Part shown: positions 33,346-45,576 of the stretch, piece after piece
Layout of the letters: each line of letters begins with the position of its first letter
Numbering within the stretch: the first letter of the stretch is position 1
Assembly: GCA_022592445.1 (NCBI GenBank)
Contig: JABYQR010000179.1
Location: forward strand, 1 to 64,000
Direction of reading: 5' to 3'
Source: Cytidiella melzeri
Taxonomy: Eukaryota; Basidiomycota; Agaricomycetes; Polyporales; Irpicaceae
Length of the DNA stretch: 64,000 nt
The notes under the pieces: generated by a model
What the model was told of the DNA's origin: nothing
What the model saw: only the letters and a program-made list of their open reading frames with translations
Database searches by the model: none
Made by a program: the position numbers and the translations under genes

Positions 33346-35089
33346 CAGAATTGAACTCCGACCACGCGAGCACATCCAGGTACCGCGACGCGTCCTCATT
33401 CGACAATGCACTTCTCCTTTGTTCCTCGTTCTTCCGGGCTACCACTCATTCTTCTGACGCGACGATCTTCAATTCGTTGTCCAGCTTCGAGCTCGCAGAT
33501 TGCAATACCGGTGCCATTCAACAGATGCGCAAACAAGCCAGCGCCAAGCCACGGACAAAGGCCAGTGATGCATGGCTTTTGACCTGCACTCGACGCGACC
33601 TGCCACGTCGACAGCATTCAGAAAGGCCTAGATAACGGTGAACAGAGTTGAAAGTGAGTTCAAAAGCAGCTGCAAGCTCTAAAAGACCCACTGAACGCTG
33701 ATACATGGCGCACAGCCCGTGCTCAAAGCGCAAACTGAACCAGCAGTTTCTGCAATTCTCGCGCTTTGAACGACAGAAACGGCGACAGCGATGCGGCCCC
33801 GAGGGTTCAACGTGGACCAACAACTTTCTTATAATAGGCGATACAACGGCATGGCCTAAAGAAGTAACCTCTTTGCCGCTCTCACTGACAGCGGGCAATA
33901 TTGTTCGGGCATTGGTGTGTTTCTCGCCTCTCACATAACTCTCAAATTTTATTCATTCTCACTATGCTTCTTCTCCTGTCTGCGAGAATTTTTTTGGATT
34001 TATTTGCAAGTTATGTCGCACATACTCGCATTGTCAACTGCCTTCCGTTCTTCGCTCTCCTCTTCAATTTCCTTCAATTTTTTTGCTTCCGCGCCCATTA
34101 TTTTGCTCGTTCTGGCCACGATGATTGGCTAGAAAGCTTCATCATTCTCCTCTTCGCTCGTCGGACCTTGTTTTTTGTCCTCGGCATACACCCTTGCCGT
34201 GGTCTGCTCGTCGTTGCCAACACACATCATCTCGTCCTCGTCCTCGTCGTCGTCCTCGACGCCAACCCCTCCCCCGCCACGTCATCACCGCTGCTATCCT
34301 CCCTCAACTTTCTTTAGGCTGCACCTCCTACCTCCAGCAACTTGAAGACCTTACTGCAGTGCTCGCTTTCCTCATCTTCCTCCCCTACCCTGATTCCAAC
34401 ATGCCACCCTGTCCCTACCATCGCTCTCCTTGGCCTCTTCAGCAACCAACCATCTAGCTGAATCTCTTCAGGCTTCACCCACACACGCCGGTCCCCATCC
34501 CCTTGAACTCTACGCCCGAGCTTGTCACCTCTACATTTTTCACCACGCTGCACCAGGTCAATGCATCAACGTTCATTCTGCATCTCACACCATCGACTAC
34601 CTTCATCACGCCAAGTCTTCCAACTCCTCCATCACGCAACCCATATCGCTCCCCATCGGTCACCGTCCGCAGCACGGGTGACTTACAGACAGTATCATTC
34701 ACTGCCGGAAACTCACGATGACTGACTCTCGTGCCAGATGGTTTTTCGAGTCGACACACAGACACAGACACTCTCCCCTACCACGCTCGTCTTTGCCGCT
34801 GTCCCCGTTATGCTGCATCAATTGAACACGTATTCCAATAAAAATCAGCCCACCAGTGTTTGCCTTCTAGAGTTGCACTCTCGCCTGATAGCCAACATAC
34901 TGTAGCTACACACAACGAGGTTTATGCGAATAAACAAATACACAACTTTCATATCTCTTTTATACATCCACACAATTACATACAGAACGTGCTCGAAAAG
35001 AAAGTCAACACCGAAAAGAAAAAATATACATGAACTAGTAGCAGTAGTGTGTGAGTGTATACGGACAAGCTCTATACCCCAATAGAAAG
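33346..35089. other. Gap without supported gene
   Basis: Several overlapping frames occur (for example 34125..34721 +, Ser/Thr/Pro-rich) but none shows a family match or consistent splicing. Bases 33950..34100 are T-rich, and 34840..35060 are AT-rich. Confidence 0.4.
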
Positions 35090-36790
35090 CAGGAAGTCGA
35101 GGGAATCGAAGGTGGGTGCCCATGCGTCGCGGGGTATGTAGCCCTGCTTGCTTCAACTAGGCAGTCAAGTGCGAGCGGACTCCAATCTGCGTGTTGAGGA
35201 TCGAGGGAGGAAGAGATGCTGCCAGTGGAAGAAGGGAATGATGTCAGTTATCAGGAGGAGTGGTGGAATCCGGGTGGTCGCTCACCAGATCAACTGGATC
35301 TCAGTCGGACGTCACATCCTCCGAGTCGGAGGGCAAGTGTATGTAATCCGACAGTCCGTCCTCGCTGGGAGTATCCAGGACGTAATCAAAGCAAGGCGTT
35401 GGCGGTCCAGAAACACCTGACTCGGAGAGCGTGCTTGGGCCAGTCGACTGTCCCAGGTCTGCATCAGGCATCACATTGGGTAAAAGGTCCAACAACGGCG
35501 AAACCTCCTCTTTGACAATGACAACAACATCTCCTTTCTGTTGCGGAACACCACTTTCCTTCGCCGGCTCGGGAGACGAGGACCTACGTCGCTTCTTCGG
35601 CCTTTCCGAGCTCAGCAGAGCAGGATTGATCGTTAGCGCTTGACGAGGGTTGGGAGACTTGAGTCTCATAGCCCTCTGACGTTGTACTCCTCCTTCCTCG
35701 ACCAGTACGAGATTGGGAAGGAGGATATAGATGTTGGAGTGTGGATAGAAACACCTGTCTGGAGCCTGAAGAATCGTCTGAGTAGATGGCCACGCAGGAC
35801 ATTGCTGAGCAGTGAACGTATTACTTACGAGACTATATTTGCTGGGGGGCAGCCCGCCATGAGCTTGTGACAGTATCCCAGGGAAACAAACACACACTGA
35901 CTAGTCCTTTCGACCCAGTAAGCATGCGTCCTTTCTTACAGGAAGTTCTTGAGACTGGACTATGTGGCCTACGCGAGAGCGCAAAGCCCAGAAGTAAGAG
36001 CTGAAGTACTTACCACTTGACTACCGATTGGTTGTGCATTTGGCTGTGCAGCCACTTCACCTGTCACATTATTCTTTCTGTTTTTGTTCCTGTTGCTGCT
36101 ATCAACAAGCTTGTTGTTTGCAAGAATAATCACAAACTGCGAACAACAAGCTTGTTGATAGAAGCAACAGGAACCAAAACAGGAAGAATAATGTGACCAT
36201 ACAAAGGCAAAAACAGGGCCAGCCTATACAGCAACCTACAGCAGGCCAGGGCTTGGCCACCACCGCGCATCGTGCGGTCAAAGGCAAGGCCTACACGATA
36301 GCCGTACTCGGTTTGTCCATGCTGAATTCAAAGGAACAAATTCGAGTTTCTCGGGGTTTAACAGCGACCACGACGACCGCGTACGAGGACGATTGCAAGG
36401 ACGAATGGGGGCAGAAGAAAGAGGCGGGGGAGACTATGAATCACTCGACAGATGAATGGGTCCTTGTAGATGCTGTCGCGTGGGTACGGAGGAGGGGAAG
36501 GTGAGCAGTGATGGAAAGGCCACACGACTGCTTGCACAAGAGACAGCACGCAACGCGTTTCCAGTGGTGGTGGATATAACTACGCGAACAAATCCGGCAG
36601 TAGAGGAGATCAGTCGCGCAACACCAAGGGTGCTCTGGACAGCGTTGTTGTTGAGTGAGGACGACGGGTGGTGGACGATGAGTGACGAGAGACGGGTGGT
36701 GGACGATGATCGATGAGTGGCGAGAGACAGGAAATTGATATAGAGGGTGGGTGGTGCCAGAGGTCGCGCGTCAGACTAATAACCGCCCAG
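35090..36790 (-). pseudogene. Dispersed gene family R, copy 3, decayed
   Basis: It matches copy 2 from the downstream block through the gene and about 400 bp of upstream DNA. Relative to copy 2 it has lost about 250 bp of the central domain (join near 35683), leaving the following residues briefly out of frame. The repeat-rich N-terminal exon is rearranged, including an inverted segment near 36100..36180. The C-terminal part (KKRRRSSSPEPAKE to the acidic end) and the 3' UTR intron remain. Confidence 0.8.
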
Positions 36791-36853
36791 AATGACCAGG
36801 CCCCCGGAACGCCCACCAAGAGGTTCGATCCAAAAAATCCGGGCTGTACTTAC

Positions 36854-36923
36854 GAGCAACGAGATTGATATCTGACTCAGAAACGTATTCGACAATAGCT
36901 ACATAGCATCGCGGTACCGACAT
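36854..36923 (-). CDS. Orphan first exon, possible
   Basis: ATG at 36923 opens 23 codons (MSVPRCYVAIVEYV...) ending exactly at a good donor, GTAAGTA, at 36853. The sequence that should hold the next exon has been replaced by family R copy 3, which begins at about 36790. This is either a broken gene or coincidence. Confidence 0.3.
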
Positions 36924-37043
36924 TTTAACACCTAGTATGTCCGGGCGCTGCTGGAGACCCTGTTGAGTCATATCCAAGGTCATAATCATACCAGCATGTC
37001 TTCATTCCATTGCTCGCAACAGCGCTAATGAACTTACAAGTTG

Positions 37044-37056
37044 CACGTATATAAAA
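37044..37056 (+). promoter_or_regulatory. TATA box of the hydrophobin gene
   Basis: ACGTATATAAAAG lies 76-88 bp before the hydrophobin ATG, followed by a CA-rich leader, as in strongly expressed fungal genes. Confidence 0.65.
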
Positions 37057-37131
37057 GCCCACTTACGGCGACATACAACAGCACTCCGAGTCGCTCATAC
37101 AAGCTAGATCCCACGTCTGACCATAGCTACC

Positions 37132-37596
37132 ATGCTTGCCACCACCCTATCCACCGTCCTCGCCGTCACATCCCTCGCGACGGCAGCACTCCCCCCTGCG
37201 AGCCAATGCGATACCCCACCAGTCCAATGCTGCACCACCCTTGCACCCGCGGACAACCGAACAGTCGCGATGGTTCTAAAAGGCCTTGGTATCACTCCCG
37301 TGTACCCTGACGAACTCGTCGGACTGACCTGCTCCGCAATCAACGGGACCGTTGGTCCAGATGGAAACGCCACCTGGTGAGCATCGAGGCCATAGCTGAA
37401 AGTGAGTGTATGCTGAACAGTGGATGGCATACGTCCGAAAAAAGCGCTACCAACTTTACACCTGTTTGTTGTGGTCAAATCTGTGAGTGTATGCTACGGT
37501 GAGATCGCAGTGCTGTAACACTTACGTGGAGGGGATCTAGCACAAGACCCTTCGGGTATCGATGTTGACTGTGTGATTGTTGACCCACTGGCATGA
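37132..37596 (+). CDS. Class I hydrophobin
   Basis: Three exons (37132..37376, 37445..37482, 37541..37596) give 112 residues. The N-terminal signal peptide is about 19 residues (LATTLSTVLAVTSLATA). All eight cysteines are present in the order C-x6-CC-x32-C-x14-C-x7-CC-x13-C with 7 residues after the last, which is class I spacing apart from 7 instead of about 5 before the second CC pair. It is secreted and self-assembles at air-water interfaces on hyphae and spores. Exon 2 codes the fifth cysteine across a splice (TG|C) after an AAG acceptor; without these junctions the cysteine pattern fails. Two N-glycosylation sites (NRT, NGT) are visible. Confidence 0.88.
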
Positions 37597-37866
37597 GCAT
37601 ATTCGTTGCGTCCTGCAGTCAACGTCTGGACCGTGACAGACGGATAGCATGGTATGAGGCAGTGATGGATATATTTGTCGTGGGCGTGGTGAACTTGGTA
37701 TACATGCTTGATGATACAAAAGCACATTGCAATCGAAAGCGAGTCAGACAGTGTCATTATTTCATGCAAAGGTTCTGAGCGCGAGACATAAGGCCTGCGA
37801 AAGAGTCACGACATGAGCACACGTGAGGATAAAGAGGAAGGTAGCATACTTACCTTGAATCAGTCG

Positions 37867-39790
37867 TCACAGCTTTGGAAAAACTCTCCCCCTCACCTCC
37901 ACAGAGTACAACTCCTTCTTCTCATCTTTACCCAGCTCGGTTTCCTGTAGCAGCACCGCAGACATACTCGCCATGTTCCCATTGGACGATATGCCTGACA
38001 GTCCAAGACCAGCGGTAGGACTTTCCGCTTGTAGGCCTTGAGCAGATCCACGTACTACACGACGGCCTCTGTCTTCGTCCTGCGCTTGCTGCTGCCTATT
38101 GCGCTCCCTCATGCGCTCCGCACGTCCAAACTGGCCGTTCGTCAACCAGCTCCTGCGCCATCCAGCTTCCTTTGACCCATACGCGCCGAATGTCCTGAGA
38201 ATCAACACAAAATACACGATGCCAACGCCGAAGAGAACCGTCAGCACAATTCGAATGGCAAGTGCGTCTCCGGGAGAAAGCGGCGGGCGAGCGCCATCCG
38301 ATGAATCATCCGATGACCCTGTTCGCCAGACAAACGAGAGGATGGCGAGGCAGAAGGATAGCATCGACCATGAAAGCCACACAGCAGGCATAGAAAGTAA
38401 CACCCATATGTTCCACCAGATCATCGTCTTCGACCTCTGCGCCTCCTGCAATAAAGAAAACTAAATAATGAACAGAATATAGCTAGGAATGATAACGTAC
38501 CTCCGCCCATCGTGAAGCTTTGTACATTGTGCGCATCGTCCCGAATTGGACAATGTATATACAACCATATGTCAAGCTCATTAGCGCACAAATCAGGGAA
38601 AACAGCGCAGCCCAGCGTGTCAGAGGGTCCCCGGCTGCATCTTCAATTTGAAACAATGTCAATAGAGCCCTGGACACACGGTTAAGCATGTGCAAATGAG
38701 TGAGCCGAGGTTTAAAGAACTGACGTGCAGACCAAAACCGATACCAAGTTCAGGGTCTTCCATTCACGAAGGAGTGAGTCGACGAATACCTCCCAAGAGT
38801 GTTTGAATCGCGACAACGCTGGCGAGACTGTAGGCGGATCCCATTGGTCAGGGAAGGGAAAGACAGAGTCGCGAGGCCTGAACCCAGCTGATCTCGCTGT
38901 CGTCCCTGCTACAGCTGCGCCCATAGTCATGCCCATGCTGGCAACTGAGCCTATGGCATCGACACCATCAGCTCGGGCAGGTGCACACGCTGCTATCATC
39001 CGTTGCACTTCATGCTTGCTCACTTCCGCGTCCTCAAATATCCGTGCGACGCGTGAAAAGTAGAACGCAGGTAGACGGAGGAGTACGTTGAGGTAAATTT
39101 GACGAGGTAAGGCGTCTACGAGAAAGAGACGAATGCCGGTTCCACATGCGCGCATCTTGGGTCTCGACGATGAGCGACGGCCAATGGGAAGAGGCAGACA
39201 GCAAGTGCATGCATCTCCACAGTTGAGCTCCAGAGGGGGTCTTTGCGGGGTAGATGTAGGAGAGCCGAAGAACCGAATATGAATTTGAAACGGGTCATGA
39301 GGGATGAAAGGCTCGTCACGAGAATGGGCTCGATGCAGGTTCCACCCAAAGAGTCGACGGGGAGAGGTTGTTCGAGACGGAGACGGTGACCTGGACGCTG
39401 GAATAGCTGCACCTTCTTTGTTTGGCGATGAACTCGACTGCTGGTGTGGCCGAGAGCCTGCTGGTGAGCTTTCATCGGACCTGACAGACTCTACGCCTGA
39501 CTCTTGTCTTTGAGAAGCACGACTGGTAGTGGCTGTCAAGTCGTAAGCCTAACATTTAGTGGAGGAGACAGAGCGCATACTTTGCTTCAAGTTGCGAAGC
39601 GCAGCCGGAAGGGTACCACGGTCACTGTCGAACGAAACGCGCTGTTTCGGCGTGTCTCGTTCGTCGCGGTGTACGGAGCTTTCTGACTCACTATAGCGAG
39701 AGCCGGGAGTTGGAATACGTGAAGGAATGATTGCAGGTAAAGAGGAGGAGGCTTCAAAGCTTACGGGCGTTGCCGAGAGGTTGCAGACGT
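37867..39790 (-). CDS. Multi-pass membrane protein, unknown function
   Basis: Exons 38445..37867, 38669..38501, 38725..39532 (minus) and an upstream exon ending at 39581 join in phase. The upstream exon is open to about 39790 but has no ATG, so the true start lies further 5' or in another exon. The N-terminal half is Ser/Pro/Arg-rich and cytosolic-looking. At least four hydrophobic segments follow: LFSLICALMSLTYGCIYIVQ, WNIWVLLSMPAVWLSWSML, CLAILSFVW and IVLTVLFGVGIVYFVLIL. The C-terminal tail is Gln/Arg-rich. The EAQRSKTMIWWNIWVLL block looks like a conserved agaricomycete family of unknown role. Confidence 0.75.
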
Positions 39791-39841
39791 CTACTACGGA
39801 AATTCACGCGGAAACAGACATAAAGTTCCATTTCATCTATT

Positions 39842-40390
39842 GTGTCCCATGCTGGTTGGTGTACTTCCTTAGGCCTCACCGTTCTCTGTTGCAACAACTG
39901 CGTCCAAAACCGCGATAACAGCAACAGAGCAGCATTGTCAGAAGCCGAGACAACTCTGCTTGCGCCGATCACACGTATCGAGTCTCAGCATCCTCCAGCT
40001 CCAACGGCCGAGTACTCCAACAATGTCACGAGACAATGGAACAATTGTAAGAAGAACATTCTCAACGACTTGCACTTGTGGCGGCGGGAGGTTTGGCAGG
40101 CTGAGTACCAGCCAGCAAGCTTTCCACCTGGGTCTATTATTTCTGACTGCATGCTAGCTACGCTGGTGTTTCAAGCTTGTATCAAGACCATGGGAGACCT
40201 ACAAATAGTGTTTCCTGACTGGGCTTGGGCTGATGAACTCGGAGCAAGGCTACTCGAAAGGGTCCTGGATTTAGATACTAGCTGGCTGGCAAATCACGAG
40301 CTTGAGAAGCACACCACAAGTACAGTGCGCAAAGAGAACACAGCTATACAAAGAGCTGCATCTGGAAAAAAACATTTGTCCATACCGTAA
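39842..40390 (+). CDS. Open frame, possible fragment of a helicase-like or transposon protein
   Basis: An uninterrupted 182-codon frame from a true ATG contains a helical stretch with several Trp (DLHLWRREVWQAEYQP, PDWAWADELG). It overlaps the unresolved 5' end of the opposite-strand membrane gene. I cannot place it, and its C-terminus ends at what looks like a donor (GTAAGT at 40387). Low confidence as a real gene. Confidence 0.3.
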   Translation: MSHAGWCTSLGLTVLCCNNCVQNRDNSNRAALSEAETTLLAPITRIESQHPPAPTAEYSNNVTRQWNNCKKNILNDLHLWRREVWQAEYQPASFPPGSIISDCMLATLVFQACIKTMGDLQIVFPDWAWADELGARLLERVLDLDTSWLANHELEKHTTSTVRKENTAIQRAASGKKHLSIP

Positions 40391-42272
40391 GTGAGCATCG
40401 TATACCAGTATACATGATACACACCGTACATACCAAGTTATAGCATCAGAGGGAGGCACATCATGGTATATAGTGGTACATCACAAGTGTAACAGTGCAG
40501 CGAATCTATGAGTCATTGCAAGCCGTAGGCTGAAGCTTACAGTTCCTGGGTCAGAAATTGAGTGATATGGTGGGTGCTCTTAATGGAGATGAGGGCAACA
40601 ATAGCGCTGACTATGGTAAGAATAATGCTGTATAACTGTACATACTAGAATGTAACTCGTGCCTAAATGTTAGTGTCGTGCACTTCTATACAGAGTCAGA
40701 GGATATTAACTGCGTAAACTCATCATTCAAGGTGAGAATCATACACCCTTCGTCTCGCTTGACCCCGTATTTACTCTGCCCACTACATCTCTTCCTGTCT
40801 GCTCACGGCCTGTTCATCCCCATCGAGCACATCTTGCTGGTGAGCCATCAGACTCGGAGCGCCTCAATGAAGTCGTTGGTTGAGCAGGTTTGATGCAGCA
40901 GTAGTAGTGGAAATTGTTGGGGGTGGGGCGAGCCGAACTTTGGTGCCCACATGTGGAGCAAGCGTTAAGGATAGTCCAAGTCGGGGAGTTAAGGAAGTCG
41001 TAAGTCGCAGCGGTAATGAATACAAAGGATAGGTGAGGTGAAGGTGTCAAGGGTCGAGCTCTTCGCATGCCGGTTCAGACTGAGGATGAACGGCTGTGCT
41101 CGGCGAAGGAGTCTTGGATGGCAAAGGCGGTGTTTGTGAGGCAAACACTGAGCAGCCCACAAAGATGCGGAGTTGGAGCATTTGTCCCTAGGCTTGTGCG
41201 AAAGAGCGGAAGAGATGGGCGAGAACATCTGCGCCAGGCTGCGTGGAGCAGAGGTAACACAAGGGGCGGGTACTGCTTGTTGCACTTGTAAGAACTCTGC
41301 GGTGACCTGTTAAGTGAGGCTGAAGCGAACGTACCACAATGCAGCCGTGAGGCGATGACCCTATCCTCCTCCCTGTGTGCAGAACCAAGCTTGTCGTTAT
41401 CATTGTTGTTGCTGTCGTGGACAGGATACAGGGTGCCGTCGTCACCAAGGCCGGATGCTTGCAGGTCTGAGTCGAGGCCTTTAAGAAGGATGATGCGGGG
41501 CATAAACGTCTGCTGAGGCCACGTCGTTCAATGTTCTCCGCGTTCAAGTCAGGCTGCTGGTTCAGTTTGAAGGTGGGAGTGTTAAGTGTCAGGCTCCCCG
41601 CGTGCTGGTTTAGTTTGAGGATGACCGGCCGTGCTATGTAACTCAGGCACAGCCATCCTCGCTCCTTTCCAAGCGGCGGCGAGTTCCTTAGCTAAAGTGG
41701 TAGTGGTGGTGGTAGCGGTGGTAGTGACAACAGCAGTGAAGTCGAACTATATCTGTAATGTGACAGTCACGTCACATACGACTACAGTAGAGGTTCCAGC
41801 ATTTCATGGATATTCACGTGAATATTCACATTTGCTCTAAGTTAGAATTTATGCCAGTAGAGTAGAGGTATAGCTATGCTTTGATGTATTTTGTGTATGA
41901 CTACAGCGAAGACTGAGCAAAGTGTTAATGCTTTTACCTTTCGCTCCCAAGGCGCCAATGAAAGTGCGGGGCGCTAGATTTTATGTCTCTACGGTTGACA
42001 CGAATACAATTCCACGCCGGTCGTTCATACCTCGATTCAGCAAGAGACTTGTGAGTTGTGAGCTTCAGACTTACAAGGATGCTAATAAAAAATTTCAGGA
42101 ACTTTAATGAAAAGCTGTACCTTCTGCAGCTCTCGGAATTTAGTCACTTCAACACACATCCAAGTCACGGTTCGGTACTGTTCAGTGCTGGCACAGGCAC
42201 CTCTTATGACGCTACACGGCCTTCAATACGACGGAAATGCTTATATTAGTAAAGGTATCCAACGTAGATTGC
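40391..42272. other. Gap downstream of Plavaka transposase
   Basis: 1.9 kb with no supported gene. There are short repeats around CTGGTTxAGxxTGAxGATGA at about 41070, 41560 and 41605, and TATACC-rich segments at about 40400..40480 that resemble those at 47870..47990, possible sub-terminal repeats of the Plavaka element. Confidence 0.4.
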
Positions 42273-45200
42273 CTATAAGCATGCATCCAATGGATACAGA
42301 CCGGAACGGCTAAAGGTCTTGAGGGTAATGTAAGGGTTTACTAAAAATGCCTCTGCCATGTCGAGGACATTCTCGGTTGTCCAGCCGCTATCAATCGCTG
42401 CACCACATTTTGCTGCTAGATGGCAAAATCCCAGTATACGTTCTGCACTAACGATTTGTGCGTTAGGTCTTCGATGCCGACTTGAGCGCAATTCTTGATA
42501 GAGTTTCGTGTTTGGGTCGCATCGCTGTAATGAGGTATACCATTCGATGTATGCTAAGGGATGCGACGCTCGCCCAAGGTCAGCTGGTAGCTCAAAGAGA
42601 ACGCGAAGCCTCGCTACCCGTAAACCTTGTATATTTGTCAAGTGAGTGATCATTTGCTACATGACTATATTCGAACTTACTGTCAAGTGACCCTCTACCA
42701 CGCGCGTTGAATGCCGCCATATTCTCGATGACAAGAATAGGATCAAAAAATCCTGGAGAACCTCTTTTCCTTCCTTGAGGTGCGATAGGTGTGATTGCTC
42801 GTACCTTCTCTATGCGTGTGTCACTGCTAACAAATGGGCTCCACGGTTGCTCGATCTTTAGCTGCCTGTACACGTTATATACGTCACGGGGCTGGGGTGT
42901 AAACAAGCTGTGAGGATAGCTTGTTTTGATATATGACTGAAGAGCTGGAAGGAAGTCGAGCGCGCCGTGTCGGTCCTGCAGACTTTGAAGCGATACACAC
43001 CTGAAAGGGCAGTTCTTTGCAATCCGGTACATCTAAGGAGTGACTGAAGGTAGAAAGCGGACATCGTCGTCATCGTCTGCTTTGTTTTTGTCGGTGTGCA
43101 AGCCGTTGGACGCAGAGAAGGTGGAAACGGAAGTGGAAGATGTGATGGGTCCCTCTGCCAACCAGCTGTGGAACTCGAGGCGGTCCTTCACTGCCTCTTG
43201 CCTCTCAAGCCAAGTTGTCATGTGCGCGATGTAGTCACGACAATTCCCTGCCCAATATCCGGCCTTTGCAAAATCTATGTGTAAGCGTTCCGACAGTTCG
43301 GTATTATACCCATCTAACGATCCTTTCTCTAGGATTGCCTTGGCGTAGTGAACCATCGAGTGAATCTTGGCAATATTGAAGTGTTCGCGGATTCCTAGGG
43401 CCTGAAACACATCCTTGTGCACATGAAATACACTCAGTGAGTTCTTCAAGGCATCAAGAGTTGCGCCGGTATGAAGCTGAAGCTGAGCGTAATAGATGAA
43501 GTCAATCAGCGCTTGGACGACAGTGAGAACTTCCAAGTTCACAGCACCGGCAACAAGCACTACAAAGACCTTCTGCATTTCCTTATGCTCGATGCCAGTC
43601 CACTGCTGTACGTGAGAAATTCCTTTCTTGAAATGACAAAGACCAGGTACGTTGGCCATGGCCTTAAACCGCTTGTCCAGCTCGTCTACTCCGACTACTT
43701 CTGAAATCCAGCTGACGAGGTGATCTTTGAACATGCCCTTATGCAACTGATGGAGGATGTCAGGCGTAATGCAGGCAAAGATATCGCAATGCGGAAGGTT
43801 GGTCCAGAAAGGCTCATAGACGGCGCGAAGACCGTCTGGTAATGGGGTTGTGCCTTCGCCGAGCCTATGGGAGGCCAGCAAACGGAGAGTTTCCTCGACA
43901 TTACAGAGGGAACATCCATCAGGTTCTCCGTGGTTCTTCAGATCCGCCTTCCCACGAGGGCAGTAATTCTCCTGCACGTTCACGATGAGATACTGTTCAG
44001 GGTGATCTGCGACGTAGGTGGCAATTATAGGGAAGACTTTGCGCACAAAGCCGTCTGCGCAAAGCATGTCAACCCCAGATCTTCCAGCTTCGACCAGTGG
44101 TTCAAGAAGAGACTGCATGCAATGGTGGTAGAGACGGAATCCAGCTAAACGTTGTGCTTCATTGGCAGTTAAGAAGCACTCCAACTTCGAGACAGGTATG
44201 TAACCAATAAGAATCGTGGCTCTAGATGACACTTGGCGCCGCGTCGCCTTTGCAATGTTCCCGATTGACAGGTATACTGGCCACGCTGTCTGGTCACCAC
44301 GAAAGCTGGACAGCTTGGTCTTGTCTGAGGCAAGGATGACCGGAGCAATGGTAGCGCCACTTGGCAGCTTTCCCTGCGGCGCGAGGGTGAGTTTCTTCTC
44401 AATCAAAATGTGTAGTATATACAGTGACTGACTTGAACTCTCCACCACCAATCCGCTGTCCACATCTCGTCTATGACACGACTCTTTCCCTCCTCATCAC
44501 TGAAAACACGCTCAGGTGTGTACGACATTGCTTCACAGAATGCTGGATTACCGATAAGCTCGCGGACACACTTAACAGGGTTTCTTCGCCAAAGCTCGAG
44601 CTCTTCAGACAGCGCCTTTCCGTCCTCTCCCAGGATATTCCCAACCACAGTAACATTGTCACATATCCACTTCATCCCAGAACGTCGTGGTAGCTGATCA
44701 ATCTTCTTGAAAAACATGTACTTGCTCGTAACGGTGAGCCTGCACTTCTTGATCTATTACATGTCAATACAGATGCTTCGAATGATGAACACTAACATTT
44801 GGCTCACCATTTCTAGTTTCAGAAGCTCGTCAATCTTGTTATGCCCGACGTTCTGCGCTAACCATGCCGCTATCTCCCACTCATCCTTGCTCCCGAAGGG
44901 ATACCACTGATTCTGATGCTGCTCCTTGTTTTCCCTATCCCACCTCTCAAACGTCGTTGTTCCTTCTCCCAAAATATCTGCAACAGGACCTGGATACAGC
45001 TCGACAAAACGCTGTGAGTGATGTTCAAAGTCTACTTCGGAAGTCTTCGTGCTTGCGGACTCATCATGGATAGCCTGAGGGACTCGGACTTCAGGCATCA
45101 TTGAATAGTCAGGGGTGCCATTGTTGAGGAAAGCAGAAAGGTGTGTAAAGTCGTCAGGAGGTTGTAGAGATGCTGACGGTGACTGAGGTCGTGCCTGAGT

Positions 45201-45332
45201 GGTGGTGACCTGAAGTTCCCAGCGTCGTCGCCAGACACTACTGTTCTGTATGTGAAGCCTGACTCCGGCAGCCATTGGAAGTCTCTTCCCACAAAACCCA
45301 CATCGATGGATAGACAAAGAAGACTTAGGCAT
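42273..45332 (-). pseudogene. Plavaka-family (CACTA-like) transposase with one in-frame stop
   Basis: Exons 45332..44808, 44744..44433, 44373..42681 and 42625..42273 join in phase (961 codons). The N-terminus has a CGFCGKRL zinc-finger-like start. Then come the Plavaka signature blocks: ELWRRNPVKCVRELIGNPAF, DEMWTADWWW, KLPSGATIAPVILASDKTKL, TAWPVYLSIGNI, ILIGYIPVSKLECF, a Cys-rich PDGCSLC, DILHQLHKGMFKDH and YNTELSERLHIDFAK. The only lesion I see is TAG at 43033..43035, after which the frame continues with conserved-looking sequence. It could be a very recent mutation, a read error, or the true end of a shortened protein. The intact enzyme would cut and paste its element. Confidence 0.88.
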
Positions 45333-45576
45333 GGAGAGTGTTGGGAACACTGCATGCAAGCGGACTATTGTGAGTGTAGACTTAGTAAATTCAAGGCTGC
45401 ATTATAGGCGTAGCTGAATTGGCTGAATCACGTGGATCGCCGCCGGCTGCCGACTTGGAATTTCACAGAGCGACACAGGAACTATGCAGTTCATTTTGAG
45501 TCCGCCATTCACCGCTTGATCTGCCATGTTTGCCAGCACAGCATTTTTTACGTGAGCCTCCCCGCTTCGCTCTGCC

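Noticed and set aside
33396..33934. Overlapping frames on both strands at 33.4-33.9 kb
   Set aside because: No family motif, no splice logic and biased composition; treated as non-coding.
37377..37596. Hydrophobin apparently truncated by an early stop after the fourth cysteine
   Set aside because: Two introns (37377..37444 and 37483..37540) restore all eight cysteines with class I spacing.
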